A DNA stretch of 64,000 bases, taken from positions 26,660,001 through 26,724,000 of the forward strand of contig OZ316894.1 in assembly GCA_973895155.1 (NCBI GenBank). The letters run 5' to 3'. The notes below the pieces were generated by a model, which had not been told where the DNA came from, ran no database searches, and worked only from the letters and a program-made list of their open reading frames with translations. The DNA is from Marsupella aquatica (Eukaryota; Marchantiophyta). This document shows positions 13,201 through 24,412 of this stretch, in pieces; the stretch's first letter is position 1; every line of letters begins with the position of its first letter. Position numbers and translations under genes: made by a program.

Positions 13201-14619
13201 TGTCGAGAGTTTATGGTGTTGTATCTGGGAATTTGGTACTAAGGATAAGTGTGATATTACAATCTAGTGTGAAGCCCTCTCTGCGGGCAAACTAAGTTTT
13301 TTTGCCCTTAATTGAATGGGTATGGCTATTAATTCGAATGTAGATTTTGGAATAGTTCAAAGAGCGGCTGGTGAAGCCGAATTCTGAAGTATATCCTATG
13401 TTGATATTGCAGCTACAAGACACAGTTGGGAGCAATGTACTAGAGAAAGTTGCTGACTATCAACGTGCTAACAAGGAGGTGAGGTTTCACAAGTTCATCA
13501 TTTCACAGTAGCTTAGTGGTTCAGGTATATATCTTGGTTGTCCAAGTACGTGATCATGGGGACATCACTCACGATCTGTTATACGTCGTACGATGCATTC
13601 CTCTTAATTGCTTCTTGTATGAAATTTCTGTGAGGGCCATCTTTTTTTCTTTGATTTTGAAGACCGTTGGATATTGTATTGAGAGTATTTTTTGTTGGAA
13701 AACTGCCCAGGTCGCTATATTGTGTAATCATCAACGGACGGTGTCCAAGTCACATTCCTCTCAGATGGAAAAACTTGAGGCAAAGATGACAGAGGCCGAG
13801 GTAACGTTCGCAGTAGTCACATGCACCAAGGAGCTCATGATATGGTTCGAGTCTTCGCATGCATTTCTATGTTCGAAATGTTTTCTGAGAGGTGTTGTCT
13901 TACGTATGAAACCAGGAACTGGTTCAGGAGATGAAGATAGATTTGGAAAGGGCCCGGAAAGGAAAGCCACCTCTAAAAGATTCTGACGGAAAGCCGAAAA
14001 AGATTGTATCAGCTGAATCGTAAGTACTTTCAGTTCTCATATGTGATTGATGGCTGTGTGGATCATCGTTGCATGACTTGCATTCGTTTGGTGCATAGCT
14101 GGCTTGCTGTGGTTGAATATTAATCAATGTTCTTATCATGTGCAGACTAGAAAAGAAAATTGCACAGGCAGAACAAAAGGTAGAGAAAATGAAGCTGGAT
14201 ATGAGGATTAAGGACGATTTGAAGACAGTCGCCCTTGGTACCTCTAAGATAAACTACATGGATCCACGAATCTCTGTGGCATGGTGCAAAAGACACGAGG
14301 TTCCCATTGAGAAGGTAAGTGATAACTCCTGCTCCTAATTTCTCCCTACAAAGACGCTCAATGGGTCTATTTTTGGTTCAAGCTGCTGTAGAGCTTCTGG
14401 TCATTGTCAAGCGTGAAAGGTACCTTGGATATCGACAGGATATCTCAAGAAAATTCTCAGACATCAGTTGGCTGCTTGGGTATGTACCTAGTTTGGGCCG
14501 GATACTTGGGTGTTAAAATGACAAAACCATTTGGACGATGAATGTGGCAGGTATTTAATAAGTCTCTGTTGGCAAAGTTTGCCTGGGCCATGGACGTGGA
14601 ACCAGAGTACCGATTTTGA
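7267..14619 (+). CDS. TOP1: DNA topoisomerase I (type IB), 15 coding exons
   Basis: Nuclear enzyme that nicks one DNA strand through a 3'-phosphotyrosine and relaxes supercoils. Exons: 7267-9039, 9599-9793, 10095-10175, 10755-10814, 10986-11080, 11586-11742, 11888-12013, 12361-12441, 12672-12762, 13014-13147, 13413-13478, 13711-13800, 13916-14019, 14146-14314, 14551-14619. All introns are GT..AG and all phases agree, giving about 1096 aa (flowering-plant forms are roughly 900). Residues 1-554 are a disordered, charged tail with five acidic-(V/K)PL motifs, encoded entirely by exon 1. The core starts near residue 555. Active-site residues fit the family: Arg824 in LALRAGNEK, Lys862 in LGKDSI, Arg920 in KVFRTYNAS, His960 in CNHQR, and the nucleophile Tyr1055 in SKINYMDP (codon 14255-14257). 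The start is the first ATG that follows an in-frame basic leader with no family match; an upstream start at 7156 needs a non-ATG codon. The gene looks intact. Confidence 0.95.
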
Positions 14620-14942
14620 GGATGGTGAGAAAAACCCGAAGAGGCGTTACTTCGTGGACGGTGCCCATATTGGGCACAGCTTGTACAATGTAAAAGTCAT
14701 TCTTGGAACCACTGGAGCTGAAACTAGGGACAAGCGTTTTCGAATCGTGAACAGACTAACAGTTCTGGTGCATCATAATTTCTGAATGCGAAGTTCGGCT
14801 GCAAGGAGACCCATGGCGTTGAATGATCTGGAAAAAACACTTGGACCAGTGATGAGGATCACACGGTTGGTTAGGCTGTGGGTTGCTTGGTTTGCCTCCT
14901 GGGATATATCGGAGGGTACAGAAGATTGAAGAACAGCATTTC

Positions 14943-15748
14943 CTACATTATTTTCAATTCCAGTTGGTCTTGGAATGCTTGTGATAGATTGGTATAGGGT
15001 AGACTATGGCCTGCAAATGGGCCATTTGTAAAGTTCTCGGATCCCACCTGAAGCTCACTCATTTGAAACGATGGCAAAACAATTGCCGAAGTAGAAGGAT
15101 AGGGTATCATTTGTTTCGATGCTATCCTCAATAAGATCCAGCGCGTGATAAGAAGATAGTCATGCTGTTGTGTTTCTCAGCTCAGTGTTTCCTGGGGCTT
15201 CTATTGATTGAACTGCACCACTAGAAGTCTTCATGGCCAAGTCGAAGGGGAAAACTGGCCTTGTGACAGTTCTTAAATATCTCTCCCGCTATGAGATCAT
15301 TAGATCCCCGAGACATGGACAGATACGACAGTCTTGATGATCTCTGCTTAGTGTTAGGAGGCAAAGCGTCAGCTGTAGTGTTGTAGTCAAATGGCAGCCC
15401 AAGTGCGTCAAGGTATATCTCCTGTGAATTTTGGTCTGCTAGTCTTCTAGCACATGCGAAGCTATGTCTTGATGCACGTGGGCTCCCATTTTGAGTAGAT
15501 TCGCTTAACCTGAAAGAAATTACGACACGCTTGACACTCAGTGGCATTAGAGGATGTTCAGGTTCATTGAGGTTGTTGCTAAGTTCTTCCTACTATTCCA
15601 CACCTTGCCAGAGGACTAGCGGCAAACAAGGTCAGTATGGGCACTGCACGAAGTACTTGAATTATGTAAGGATGTTCATCCGTGAAGCTGGGCGTATTAG
15701 TCGCTTTGCAGCTAGGGGCGTCTGCTTTTCCGAAGTTTCAAATCTGTA
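14943..15748 (-). pseudogene. Possible minus-strand gene remnant behind TOP1
   Basis: Several open stretches with protein-like composition sit close together in different minus frames. They include one of about 95 codons starting at a good acceptor (TTTCTTTCAG, near 15512) and ending at 15221, one overlapping it that ends in RNTTA and a stop near 15165, and one at 15131-14943. Another short open stretch lies near 15745-15670 after CTACAG. They are Ser/Asn/Pro-rich and match no family I know. They could be exons of a small gene convergent with TOP1, a decayed gene, or chance frames in the TOP1 3' flank. Confidence 0.2.
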
Positions 15749-16103
15749 GATGTTTTAGATCCTTACGAAAGGTGCAAGGAGGTGTCTTAGTTTGCGGTGG
15801 AATGTTCTGCTTCCCATGGAAATACTTTCGTTCTTAAGCTTCATGAGGCTCGTAGGTGTGTATTGCCTCTCTGTTGGTCAAAGCTACATTTGGAAGACAG
15901 CATTTGTGTGTGTGTGGGGGGTGGAGGCAGGGGTCAGCAAGCAAGTAGGCAACAGTATCGTGAGCATTTTTGAGGGTGAAAATGGTGAGGACAGTCATTA
16001 AGATTGATATAGCTTCCTTCGGTTAGCACCTGGGAGAAGGATGTCAGGTCATGCTAGATTTGCAGAGAATGTTTTGGAGATGCACCGTCCTCTTGATGGT
16101 GGT

Positions 16104-16130
16104 CCTAAACCCTAAACCCTAAACCCTAAA
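16104..16130. repeat. Interstitial plant telomere-type repeat
   Basis: Nearly four tandem copies of CCCTAAA in 27 bp, perfect within the run. This is the Arabidopsis-type telomere unit. It lies in gene-poor sequence 1.5 kb past the TOP1 stop codon, so it is an interstitial telobox cluster rather than a chromosome end. Confidence 0.85.
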
Positions 16131-17634
16131 GTCCGGATATCCTGGAGCCTCATTTGGATGAGTGGTGTACAACTTTGGGGACTTTTGCCTTTGATTTCTC
16201 GTCTCATGCAATTAGAGCATCTCCAGTAGTGACCTGGTTTGTACCTGTTATATGCAAACACTAGACCTAGTCATATACACAAAACAGTCTTACTCAAACA
16301 CCGTCCTTGAGTATGTGGGTCACTAGCAAGACCTATGCACATGTGCAACAGTTTTACTCAGCAAGTGGTGCAAACGTCAGGCTTGAAAGACGCCTTTACT
16401 GAGATTGCTTTGGTGAATTAGTAACATGCTATCCCTCTTGCTTGACTTCCAAGCTCAATCCTGATTGCACTCCCTCAATCCATCTCACTCCACCACTACT
16501 TAAGTCTTCCTGCACAAAGTTAGTGTGCTATCTGTGAATTTGCACGTCTCCCCCATCGTGCTTAGTGAGTGAGCTCAAGTAAGCTCTTGTAAGCAAGTGA
16601 GCCCGTGCAATGTAGACCACAAACTCTACTTGACTAACTCTCCCACTTCCGAAGCCTAGCCCTACGCACTATGTCAACTTGCATCCGCACAGGTTTCCGC
16701 TAGGTAGGCCACTATTTTGAATATCCCTCCCTCCAAGAGTACAACCCGCTTACAGCCACTTTGTTTTTGCCCTTGTTTGTCCTGCGAAAGCTTCCCGTCC
16801 CCAGAGAATGCCAAAATAGCAACCTGACCAATGCCTTAGTACCCCTGACTTAGGTGTGGCTTTCTGACCCACTGTTCGGCTCCTTTTCTCTTGTTTGGGC
16901 ATGTGTGACCCATTGTTTGTTCCTTGTTTCTTGTTGGGGCGTGCTGTCGGCTTCCACATCCCCATCCAAATCTGAGCCCTTGAGTTGGGCCAGAAAGGAA
17001 GAGACCTGGGCCTTCAGCGGTCTGTTTGCGCTCGTCCATATAGGTGCATTGGCCTTGCTGCCCAACCTGTGTGGCAAGGCCAAGGTTTGGGATGCCTGGG
17101 GGGCTGCGGGGTTAGTAGCCTGAGTTCATGCTTGAGCTCATGCCGAACTAGCTACTGTAGTTCTCACCCTAAGTTTCTATGGTCTGATGTCGCTTGTTCA
17201 CCCACCCGACTCGAAGCTTGGGGATGTGAAAGAATTGCGCACGTTGTTACCCGCAAGAGCCCTCTAAGCTAAACATGTCAAGCAGTCTAGGGCTTTGACA
17301 ACTCAGTACATTACATTTTGACAGATTATATATCTAACCTAAGATTATTCTTGAAAATTTGAATCTGCCATGTGATGAATCCACTTTTCATATTTTGTCT
17401 TGTTGATCATAATTTTTGTGTCATATATTTTTATTATGTGCCTTGTCAAGGGGCATACTTTGTATCATATAGATTTTTAATTAATTTTTAGAAATCTTTA
17501 ATTTTTAGTATTCTAAATAATTTTGAACTTATTTTAGCAGCCCTCTTAATTTTTAGACTTTGGTATCTCTTAGATTTGAAGTGTCTGGAAACCACTAGCT
17601 TTAATTTTTACCACTTCAACAAAGTTTTTAACTC

Positions 17635-17711
17635 TTGTGAGTGAGAGAAATGATTGTAATGGAACATGAACATTGTGAGTGAGAGAAATGATTGGAATGG
17701 AATATGAACAC
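17635..17711. repeat. 38-bp tandem duplication
   Basis: The unit TTGTGAGTGAGAGAAATGAT... starts at 17635 and again at 17673 with only a few differences. A second short duplication, CATGGCTTTCTTTCC, follows near 17731-17763. Confidence 0.75.
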
Positions 17712-18418
17712 ATTGTGTCTTACCTTCCCCCATGGCTTTCTTTCCCTCATGGCTTTCTTTCCTAAGTTTATGATTTTTATTGAATTGAGTGTCATTAATA
17801 AGGCACATTGCATTAAATAGTGCACAGATGGTAGCACCTTGTGTCATAGAACTTGACTTGACTTTTCATTGGTCATTCACTATATGCTTTTCTTTGTATG
17901 TGCTCTACTTATATTATTTTATCCCACTTGGACTATGTATCCTAGTTCTACTCTCTTATTTTATCCATTTATAGATCACTAAAGGATAAAAATCAAGCAT
18001 GCTCCAAGATGAGCATGCTATATATTGCTTGTTCCTGAATGAGTTGGAATTTGGCATGGGGCCTATCTGGCAGAATACTGGGGTTGCAATTGTGTCAGAT
18101 AGGCGGCATACCACCTCTCTACCAACACGTGGTCTGGGTTCAGCACAATAGGGCGTGTCACAGCACTGCAGTAAGCAAGGTCTTACAGTTGTGACTTTTT
18201 GGACATACTATCCTTACAGGGCACATATTTAAGTAGCCTGTAATGTTTCTGCCCTAGTCATAAAGCACTTTTGTCCTTGGCCCTATCTCAATTTAGGGTT
18301 TAAAGCAATGAGAATGAGTTTCCCCATGCTTCACATGAGAGAAAGAATGACATCTGAGTGTCACAACCCTGGCCAAATCACTAGACACTTGCTTCTGTGC
18401 TATATCCCCTCGTGTTGG

Positions 18419-18562
18419 GGAAACTCATTCTCTAAAGTCAAGCTAACCCAAGCAGTAGTACTACTTGTGTACATGCTCCACATCTTCTCCAGGAAACTCA
18501 TTCTCTTAGGTTGAGCTGACCAAGCAGTACTACTTGCGCACATGCTCCATATCTCCTCTGTG
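18419..18562. repeat. Imperfect ~73-bp tandem duplication
   Basis: Both copies begin GGAAACTCATTCTC (18419 and 18492), continue through a shared CCAAGCAGTA..TACTACTTG block and end in CACATGCTCCA. Single-base differences and a 3-bp indel show it is not recent. Confidence 0.75.
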
Positions 18563-20055
18563 TGCGGAGATGGAGTAGGTTGGAAAATGGAACACACCTG
18601 TTTGGTTGGAATTGGTCATTGGACGTTAAGTCTTGCCTGTGGTTAATGTAAATTAGCGGTTTTTTATAAGTGTTACTATGATACCAAGTATACTGATATG
18701 ACACGGTAGATGACGCACTAACCTCTGCCCTAAAGGTGAACCTGAACAAAATCCAGCTAAATTCCTGGTCTTTCTTCGTAGATTTGGAGGCCCTGTCAAC
18801 ACTCTTTATCATGAAGTTTGCAAAAGTTGTTCTTTCCATCGCCTTCAGCTTTTCTTGGCGGCTGCTTTAAAGTCATGGTTTTACAGAGTAATTTAAAGAG
18901 TAAGGAGACATTACGAGACAACTTCAGGAAGAGCTACAAAATGGTTTTCTGTTTACGGAGAGGATACAAGCTTTGAATCACTGATAAGGAGAATGACCAC
19001 CCTTCACAAACGTCCCGCCCAACGTTTCCTTAGGATGCAGGTCATGAAAAATCTTCATCTGTGGACAACAATAGCGAAGTTCAAAGCTTAAAGTCCTCGT
19101 GGAAGGCCAAGCTTTACTTTCGGATGACTTCATTGTATTGCTCTCTACGTAGTGGTGCGGTACACTGTCAACATCTTTACGCAAATTGAATGAGTCTGGT
19201 CCGGCAGATCGAAGTCCTTTAGCATGCTCTCCGCACAAGAAACAATATCTTAGCTCGGACTTAGACCCATACACTTTTGGCAGACAAGTTAGTGCAGAAC
19301 ATCAGGGCCACTCACTTGCTAATCTCAGCTGCTTGCTTCAGATTGGAGGTTCTCTGCCTGCTCAAATAATGTAGGCTACCTTCTAAACGGCTTCAATTAG
19401 GAAATATCAACCCTTCTGTATGATAAAAAATTGGTGATGGAGACAGGACTGGTCTCCAACACCAATTTGGAAAACCAGCATATCAAACTATAACACGAAA
19501 TTGAGATGAGGGGAACAGCAAAATCAGGACTTCTCATATTAAAAGACTTCGCTAGTCTCCAGTATGAGGGCTGCCAAATAGGAATAAGTCTCAATCAAAG
19601 TAATGGATATTGACATTAACTCCGGGACTCAGTCTATATAACACATCAACTTACCATAGCCCAAACTAGAAATCTCATGAAGACAGGTTGCACAGCAAGA
19701 TGCTTCTTTTTTCATGTAGGGCCTTTTGTTGGTCGTCAAACAGAGCAGATGTCGATTACGAACACCAATTAACGTTCCAACTAGTCATTCATCGCCTCAG
19801 TTACAACAGGTTTTGAGCCATCATTAGAATCTGGGCACATATTCAAAGCATAGTTCAGTACAGGGAAAAAGCCGAGAGTGTGGATTTGTCTGCACATTAT
19901 GCCTACGAATGAGCTCAGGAACAGCTAGAACAATACTTGATAGGAGATCAAAATTCTGGTCCCAAGAGGACAAAGAGTACACTTTTAATTCAGATAAAAA
20001 GTCCCACAGAATGCGGGTCTAGCTTGTCAGGAGATGGGAAGGACAAGTCCTTAGG

Positions 20056-23000
20056 TCACAGCAATGAATTTGTTGCAAACCTTGAGTGCATGCTGTGAAA
20101 GGAGATTGCATCCTGTCTACTGAAATCCACAAGCCGCCTTTCATCTGGGTAGATATATTCTGTAATCTGGGTAGATTACAGAAAGAAGATAAAATCCGAA
20201 AAGTAATACATATGAGAAGGGCTGTGCTACCTTCGTCGTCTTCTGAATCTTTGTCTGCAGCTTGTGGATCTCTAGAAGGCCGGGGAGCAAACCAGCTGTT
20301 TGCAGCAGCTCTACTTCGTCTTGGCGCTTCAACGATATTGCTGCGTTCAATACCATCCAAATCCCTTTTTGTCTCCAGGCGTGCCTTCACCTTTTTCATC
20401 TCTGCACGAAAATTTAGTTGGTATCACTTGTTGATAAACCTAAAGAGCATTGACCTCCTGCGCAATATAAAACAAGTCGACGACATCCCAAGACTCTTGT
20501 CCGGCTGGCGTGATCTACAGAGCACTAGTGCTCCACCACAAGCATTAAACTAAAAAGCCAGAAAGGCTGAGCACTTCAGGTTCCTCGGCTTGAAACATTG
20601 GAATCTCAATTGTTTTGTAACTTCATTTGAATAACTTCATTTACTCTTCAGTAGATCCAACCCGGTCAAGCACATTAATTCGTCTTATACCTTTCTCAGT
20701 GGGATTTGATGATAATCCTTCTTGGGCTAGTCTGGTCTCCAGCTCTTTAATCAAGACTTCTTCTCGCTCATGCTCTGGGGCCTGCTTGGCCTTTTTATAC
20801 ACGATTGGAGATACCCTGAAAAGCGCTTTTCCGGAACGTCAATTTCTTTATTTAGAATGGGTGAGTTTCGTTTCATATATTCGTCTATGCCAATTGCACA
20901 TCCTAAACAACAACGAGCTACTTCTTCAGCAAATTTATGAGTTTGAAGGCACCGTCATCGGTGCAAGGCCATGATTAACACCCGTGTACTCAAACTAGCA
21001 ATACTCAATCCATGAACCTTCAAAAATTAACAAGGCGGGCTTCCTACACGTATTCAAAAGTCAAATCCATCTCAAAAAAGGCCTTCTTCGTTTCGAGCAC
21101 TGGGCCATATGAATATAAGAGTTCATACAGGAGACTATGCTACGTACCCTATTCCAACGAATTTCAAGATCTTCCTTAAACGTTCAACCTTGGCAGTAAA
21201 TGTTCGCTTCGCATCAGTGCTGTTTTCAACAACCACAAGCTTTGTCTTCACTTCATTATTTTTCTTCCTTCGCTTTTTTAGCTGCACATGTAACAATGTC
21301 AGAGGCAGTACCAATCGTACACCTTGTTATATCACACTGCTCCTACTTTCCGCTATGCATGTCTGGAAGACGAATAAAAATAACAATGACGACCCCTGGA
21401 CTGCACCATTCATCTCGTAAAGTGATCCAATGCATACGAACTTGTGAGTGAGGGAAGGTGAAGAATTATTTTTACCTTATTTAGCCTTTTTTCATCAGAG
21501 AACTGTACGAGAACTGTATTTCCTTGCTTTTTCTCCTCGCCAACTTCAATCGCCTCAACAAGAGCGCTGCCCATGGAAGATTTGCCCTCCGTGCCTTTCG
21601 GTCTTCCTTTACTCTTTCCTAGAGCTTCCTCCTCTTGTTTGTGCTCCCCTTTCCATCGATCAATCTTTGGTTCCTCACTGGCAGCTCCTAGCAACTGTTA
21701 GCAACTTGTCAACGCTTTAGCAAGGAAAAGAGGGACCCAAAATGACATCTCGGAGGAAGTTAACCAAAAGCAGAGCACAGAATTTGGAAATGGGAATGTG
21801 AACCTCATCAACAAGCGTTCGTATGAACTGCTTATGGACCTTCAATCCATCTCGCTCCAGTCCAAGATCATCTTCTAGTAAGTGCCTCACATTCGTCACA
21901 GTAAGGGTCCTGTGCGCCATCAACAGAATCTGACTCATAAAAAGCGTGATTTTTAACAGAGTATTGAAATTATGCATGCCCTGAGTAAAAACTGATGCAC
22001 CCTTTGGAGTTTACTTCGATGAGATACATTTCAGCATAAAATCCTTACTCTGCTTGAGACTTCAGTTCAGCTGCTCGTCTCGACAGGGCTACCCTGACAG
22101 CATCCTCAGTAGTGTGTGTTAAGTTTGCCTGTGAAGTCTCCTCTGTGTCTTCGTCACAGTCTTTCTGCCGGATTGTTCCCTCATTACTTTTAGCGAAGGT
22201 TTCCTCCGCTTCTCCTTCATCCTCTGGTATCACCTTGTCTTCCTTGCTGGGGCCCTCTTGAACAGGCCCATGCTTCTCAGATTGCATCTCTGTACTGCCC
22301 TGCCTGTCAGGCATTTCTGCATCTTGCCCTCCATCTTTAACTCCCGGATTGTCTTCATCCTCAGAATCATCCAAATTGGTTTTGGTTGGTTTCTCCTTGT
22401 CCACATATAGAAAATTTCTTATTTTGTTAGTGTTCCCATCAACGGTGGGAGTTTCCAGTTCCTCATCCTGTAAATCTTCTACTACCCTCGAGTTTTTCTT
22501 TCTTCTCTTTTTCGCCTCTTCCGGGACAGCATCCTGATCGTCAGCGTCATTGAAGGTCTCGTTGAGGACCTATTCACGAAATTGAAAGGATAAGACGATG
22601 TGCAGATTAAACGATGAGTCCAGAATTTATTTTTTGGGGGGAAACAAGCATGAGTCCACTATTCCCATCAAACTAATTTCAGGGGCAATAACAAGGAAAA
22701 ACTGTTAATAATTTCCCATAATTTTCATAGGTCCCCGTGTATTGACAAATAGTCCCCAAAGTAGTTTGAAAACTCATTTCTGGGGCCATCAAAATAAACG
22801 TACAAAGATGAGAAGATTATTAGAGGGATACTCTTCGAAACTTATGACAATGACTTTGAATTGGACCATGGATTAGAGTTTGGTTGTGAAAATCGGAGCT
22901 TGAAAAATATGAGCTCAATCTGGGCAATTGAGCTCGAAAGACGATGAATTTCAGAGGGGCAACCCTTCAAGACAATAGATCTAGTTCAGGAAAACCCAGT

Positions 23001-24412
23001 GATTTTGGATGAGGGCGTGCGTTAGAACTGGAAAGGTGGCTAGTTGGTACCAGTATCAAAAACCTGGTAACTGAATACAGTAACAATTAGACCCAGCAGT
23101 AGAAAGATTGGCTTACACATGTTTATCGATTATACAACGGCCGAGAAGCATCTAGGTTGAAGACACAAGATTGCCATCTGTAAAGAGTGCTTCAGAAGCA
23201 CTAAACCTTTCGAAGATGCGAAAACTTGATTCAGATCGAAGACTCAAATTGACTTAAGGGATTGAGCCACATCAGATCGTTTGCACGATATAGGCACTTT
23301 GGTACCTTGTCCACGAGCCCCTTTATCACAGCTTTGTGTTCTTCCAGATACAGGTCGTGAAGTCCCAGATCTCTTTCTAGAAGCCGTCTCACAGATGAGA
23401 GAGTCAGGTGACTGCCAGTCAGAGCCACAAATCAGCGCCATATCGAGTTAGCAGACAGCAGAGGTCCTTTAAATTAATTTTCGCAGAGTCCACACAACTG
23501 AGCAGTTTCCTTCCAACTACAACACAAAATGCTGCACTCCCAACAAGCCAGAGGGTTAACCAAGCTGGAGCTCTCAACTTCAAAGACTATGCCTCTCCAT
23601 GAACAATCTTATAATACATGTCCAACGGTGCCCGGACAAGATTCGTATGAGAGGTTTTGTTCTAGTGCAGAGGAGTTTAATTGTCCGCATCCTTGAGGCA
23701 GCGCAAAAATCCAAGAATCAAATTGACTTCAAGTAAACGTAGATAGTTTGTAGAGTTCGTCTATAACAGTCAATTTTTCTCTGATGGGGACTGCCTGTAC
23801 TTATTCTGTCCGCATTATTCTGAAACGAATCAATCTTTGTCACGATGTCTTATCCCCTGCCCAGTTCCAGCTGTGCAGGGTTGGTTCCCCTGGCAGGAAA
23901 AGGAAAGCGCGTATTTAACCGAAGGCTTCAATTGCGAATTCCAAGGTCACTCCCGTGGTTATGAACGTTTAAAAGGACGATGCTCTTCAGTAGTCTTTCT
24001 CGTAAGCAGGAACAAACAGCCACTCGAAAAATCAAAGCATAACGAAACACTGCATATGACAGAAACTAATCTACTCTCTAGGGTTTGCATTCAAATTACT
24101 GCAAGAATAGTTGGCTGGACACAAATGGAAAGGGAAGATTTGCGCCAGTCAATTTAACTTGTTAACAGCGATTTAGTACTGTTTTATCTCTTTTATGAAC
24201 GATTCCCCCTTCACCGCATTTGGCAGAATGGCCGAGAAAAGGCAAAGAACCACAAAACAAACAAACGAGAAAGCAGGATAGACATCAGCGGGAGTAGCCA
24301 ACACTCACTCAGATTGCCCCTTGATGTACGGCGCACGGAGCTGAATAGCGCGCGAGAGAGAGCTCTCCAATTCGGCGGTGGCGGGATCTTCATTCTCCTG
24401 CTGCTGCGCCAT
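20056..24412 (-). CDS. DEK_C-like / CHZ-type histone chaperone family protein, 9 exons
   Basis: Likely nuclear chromatin protein related to the plant family annotated with a histone chaperone CHZ domain and DEK C-terminal-like repeats. Exons (minus): 24412-24309, 23411-23306, 22569-22049, 21909-21804, 21694-21476, 21281-21148, 20815-20691, 20401-20231, and tentatively 20144-20056; about 524 aa. It starts MAQQQENEDPATAEL. The first repeat holds LTLSSVRRLLERDLGL, the second LTVTNVRHLLEDDLGL. Between and after them are long acidic and lysine-rich linkers. The C-terminal third has VERLRKILKFVGIG, then PIVYKKAKQAPEHEREE, then GLSSNPTEKEMKKVKAR and GIERSNIV, which is the conserved core of the family. 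Exons 2 and 4 each encode one repeat, are both 106 nt and have the same phases. The last exon, ending FATNSLL, is the least certain join; family members usually end in an acidic tail. Confidence 0.85.

Larger units (their letters stand above)
16131..20055. other. Gene-poor stretch between TOP1 and the histone chaperone gene
   Basis: No supported gene. It holds AT-rich sequence around 17300-18000, two small tandem duplications listed separately, and several short open frames without domains. The part just below 20056 is probably the 3' untranslated region of the minus-strand chaperone gene. Confidence 0.5.

Noticed and set aside
13516-13986. 156-codon plus-strand frame
   Set aside because: It runs through TOP1 exon 12 and reads on into introns; the conserved protein uses only parts of it.
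18978-19274. 98-codon minus-strand frame with several cysteines
   Set aside because: No family match, no convincing splice partners, and it lies in the likely 3' region of the chaperone gene or beyond. Could be chance.
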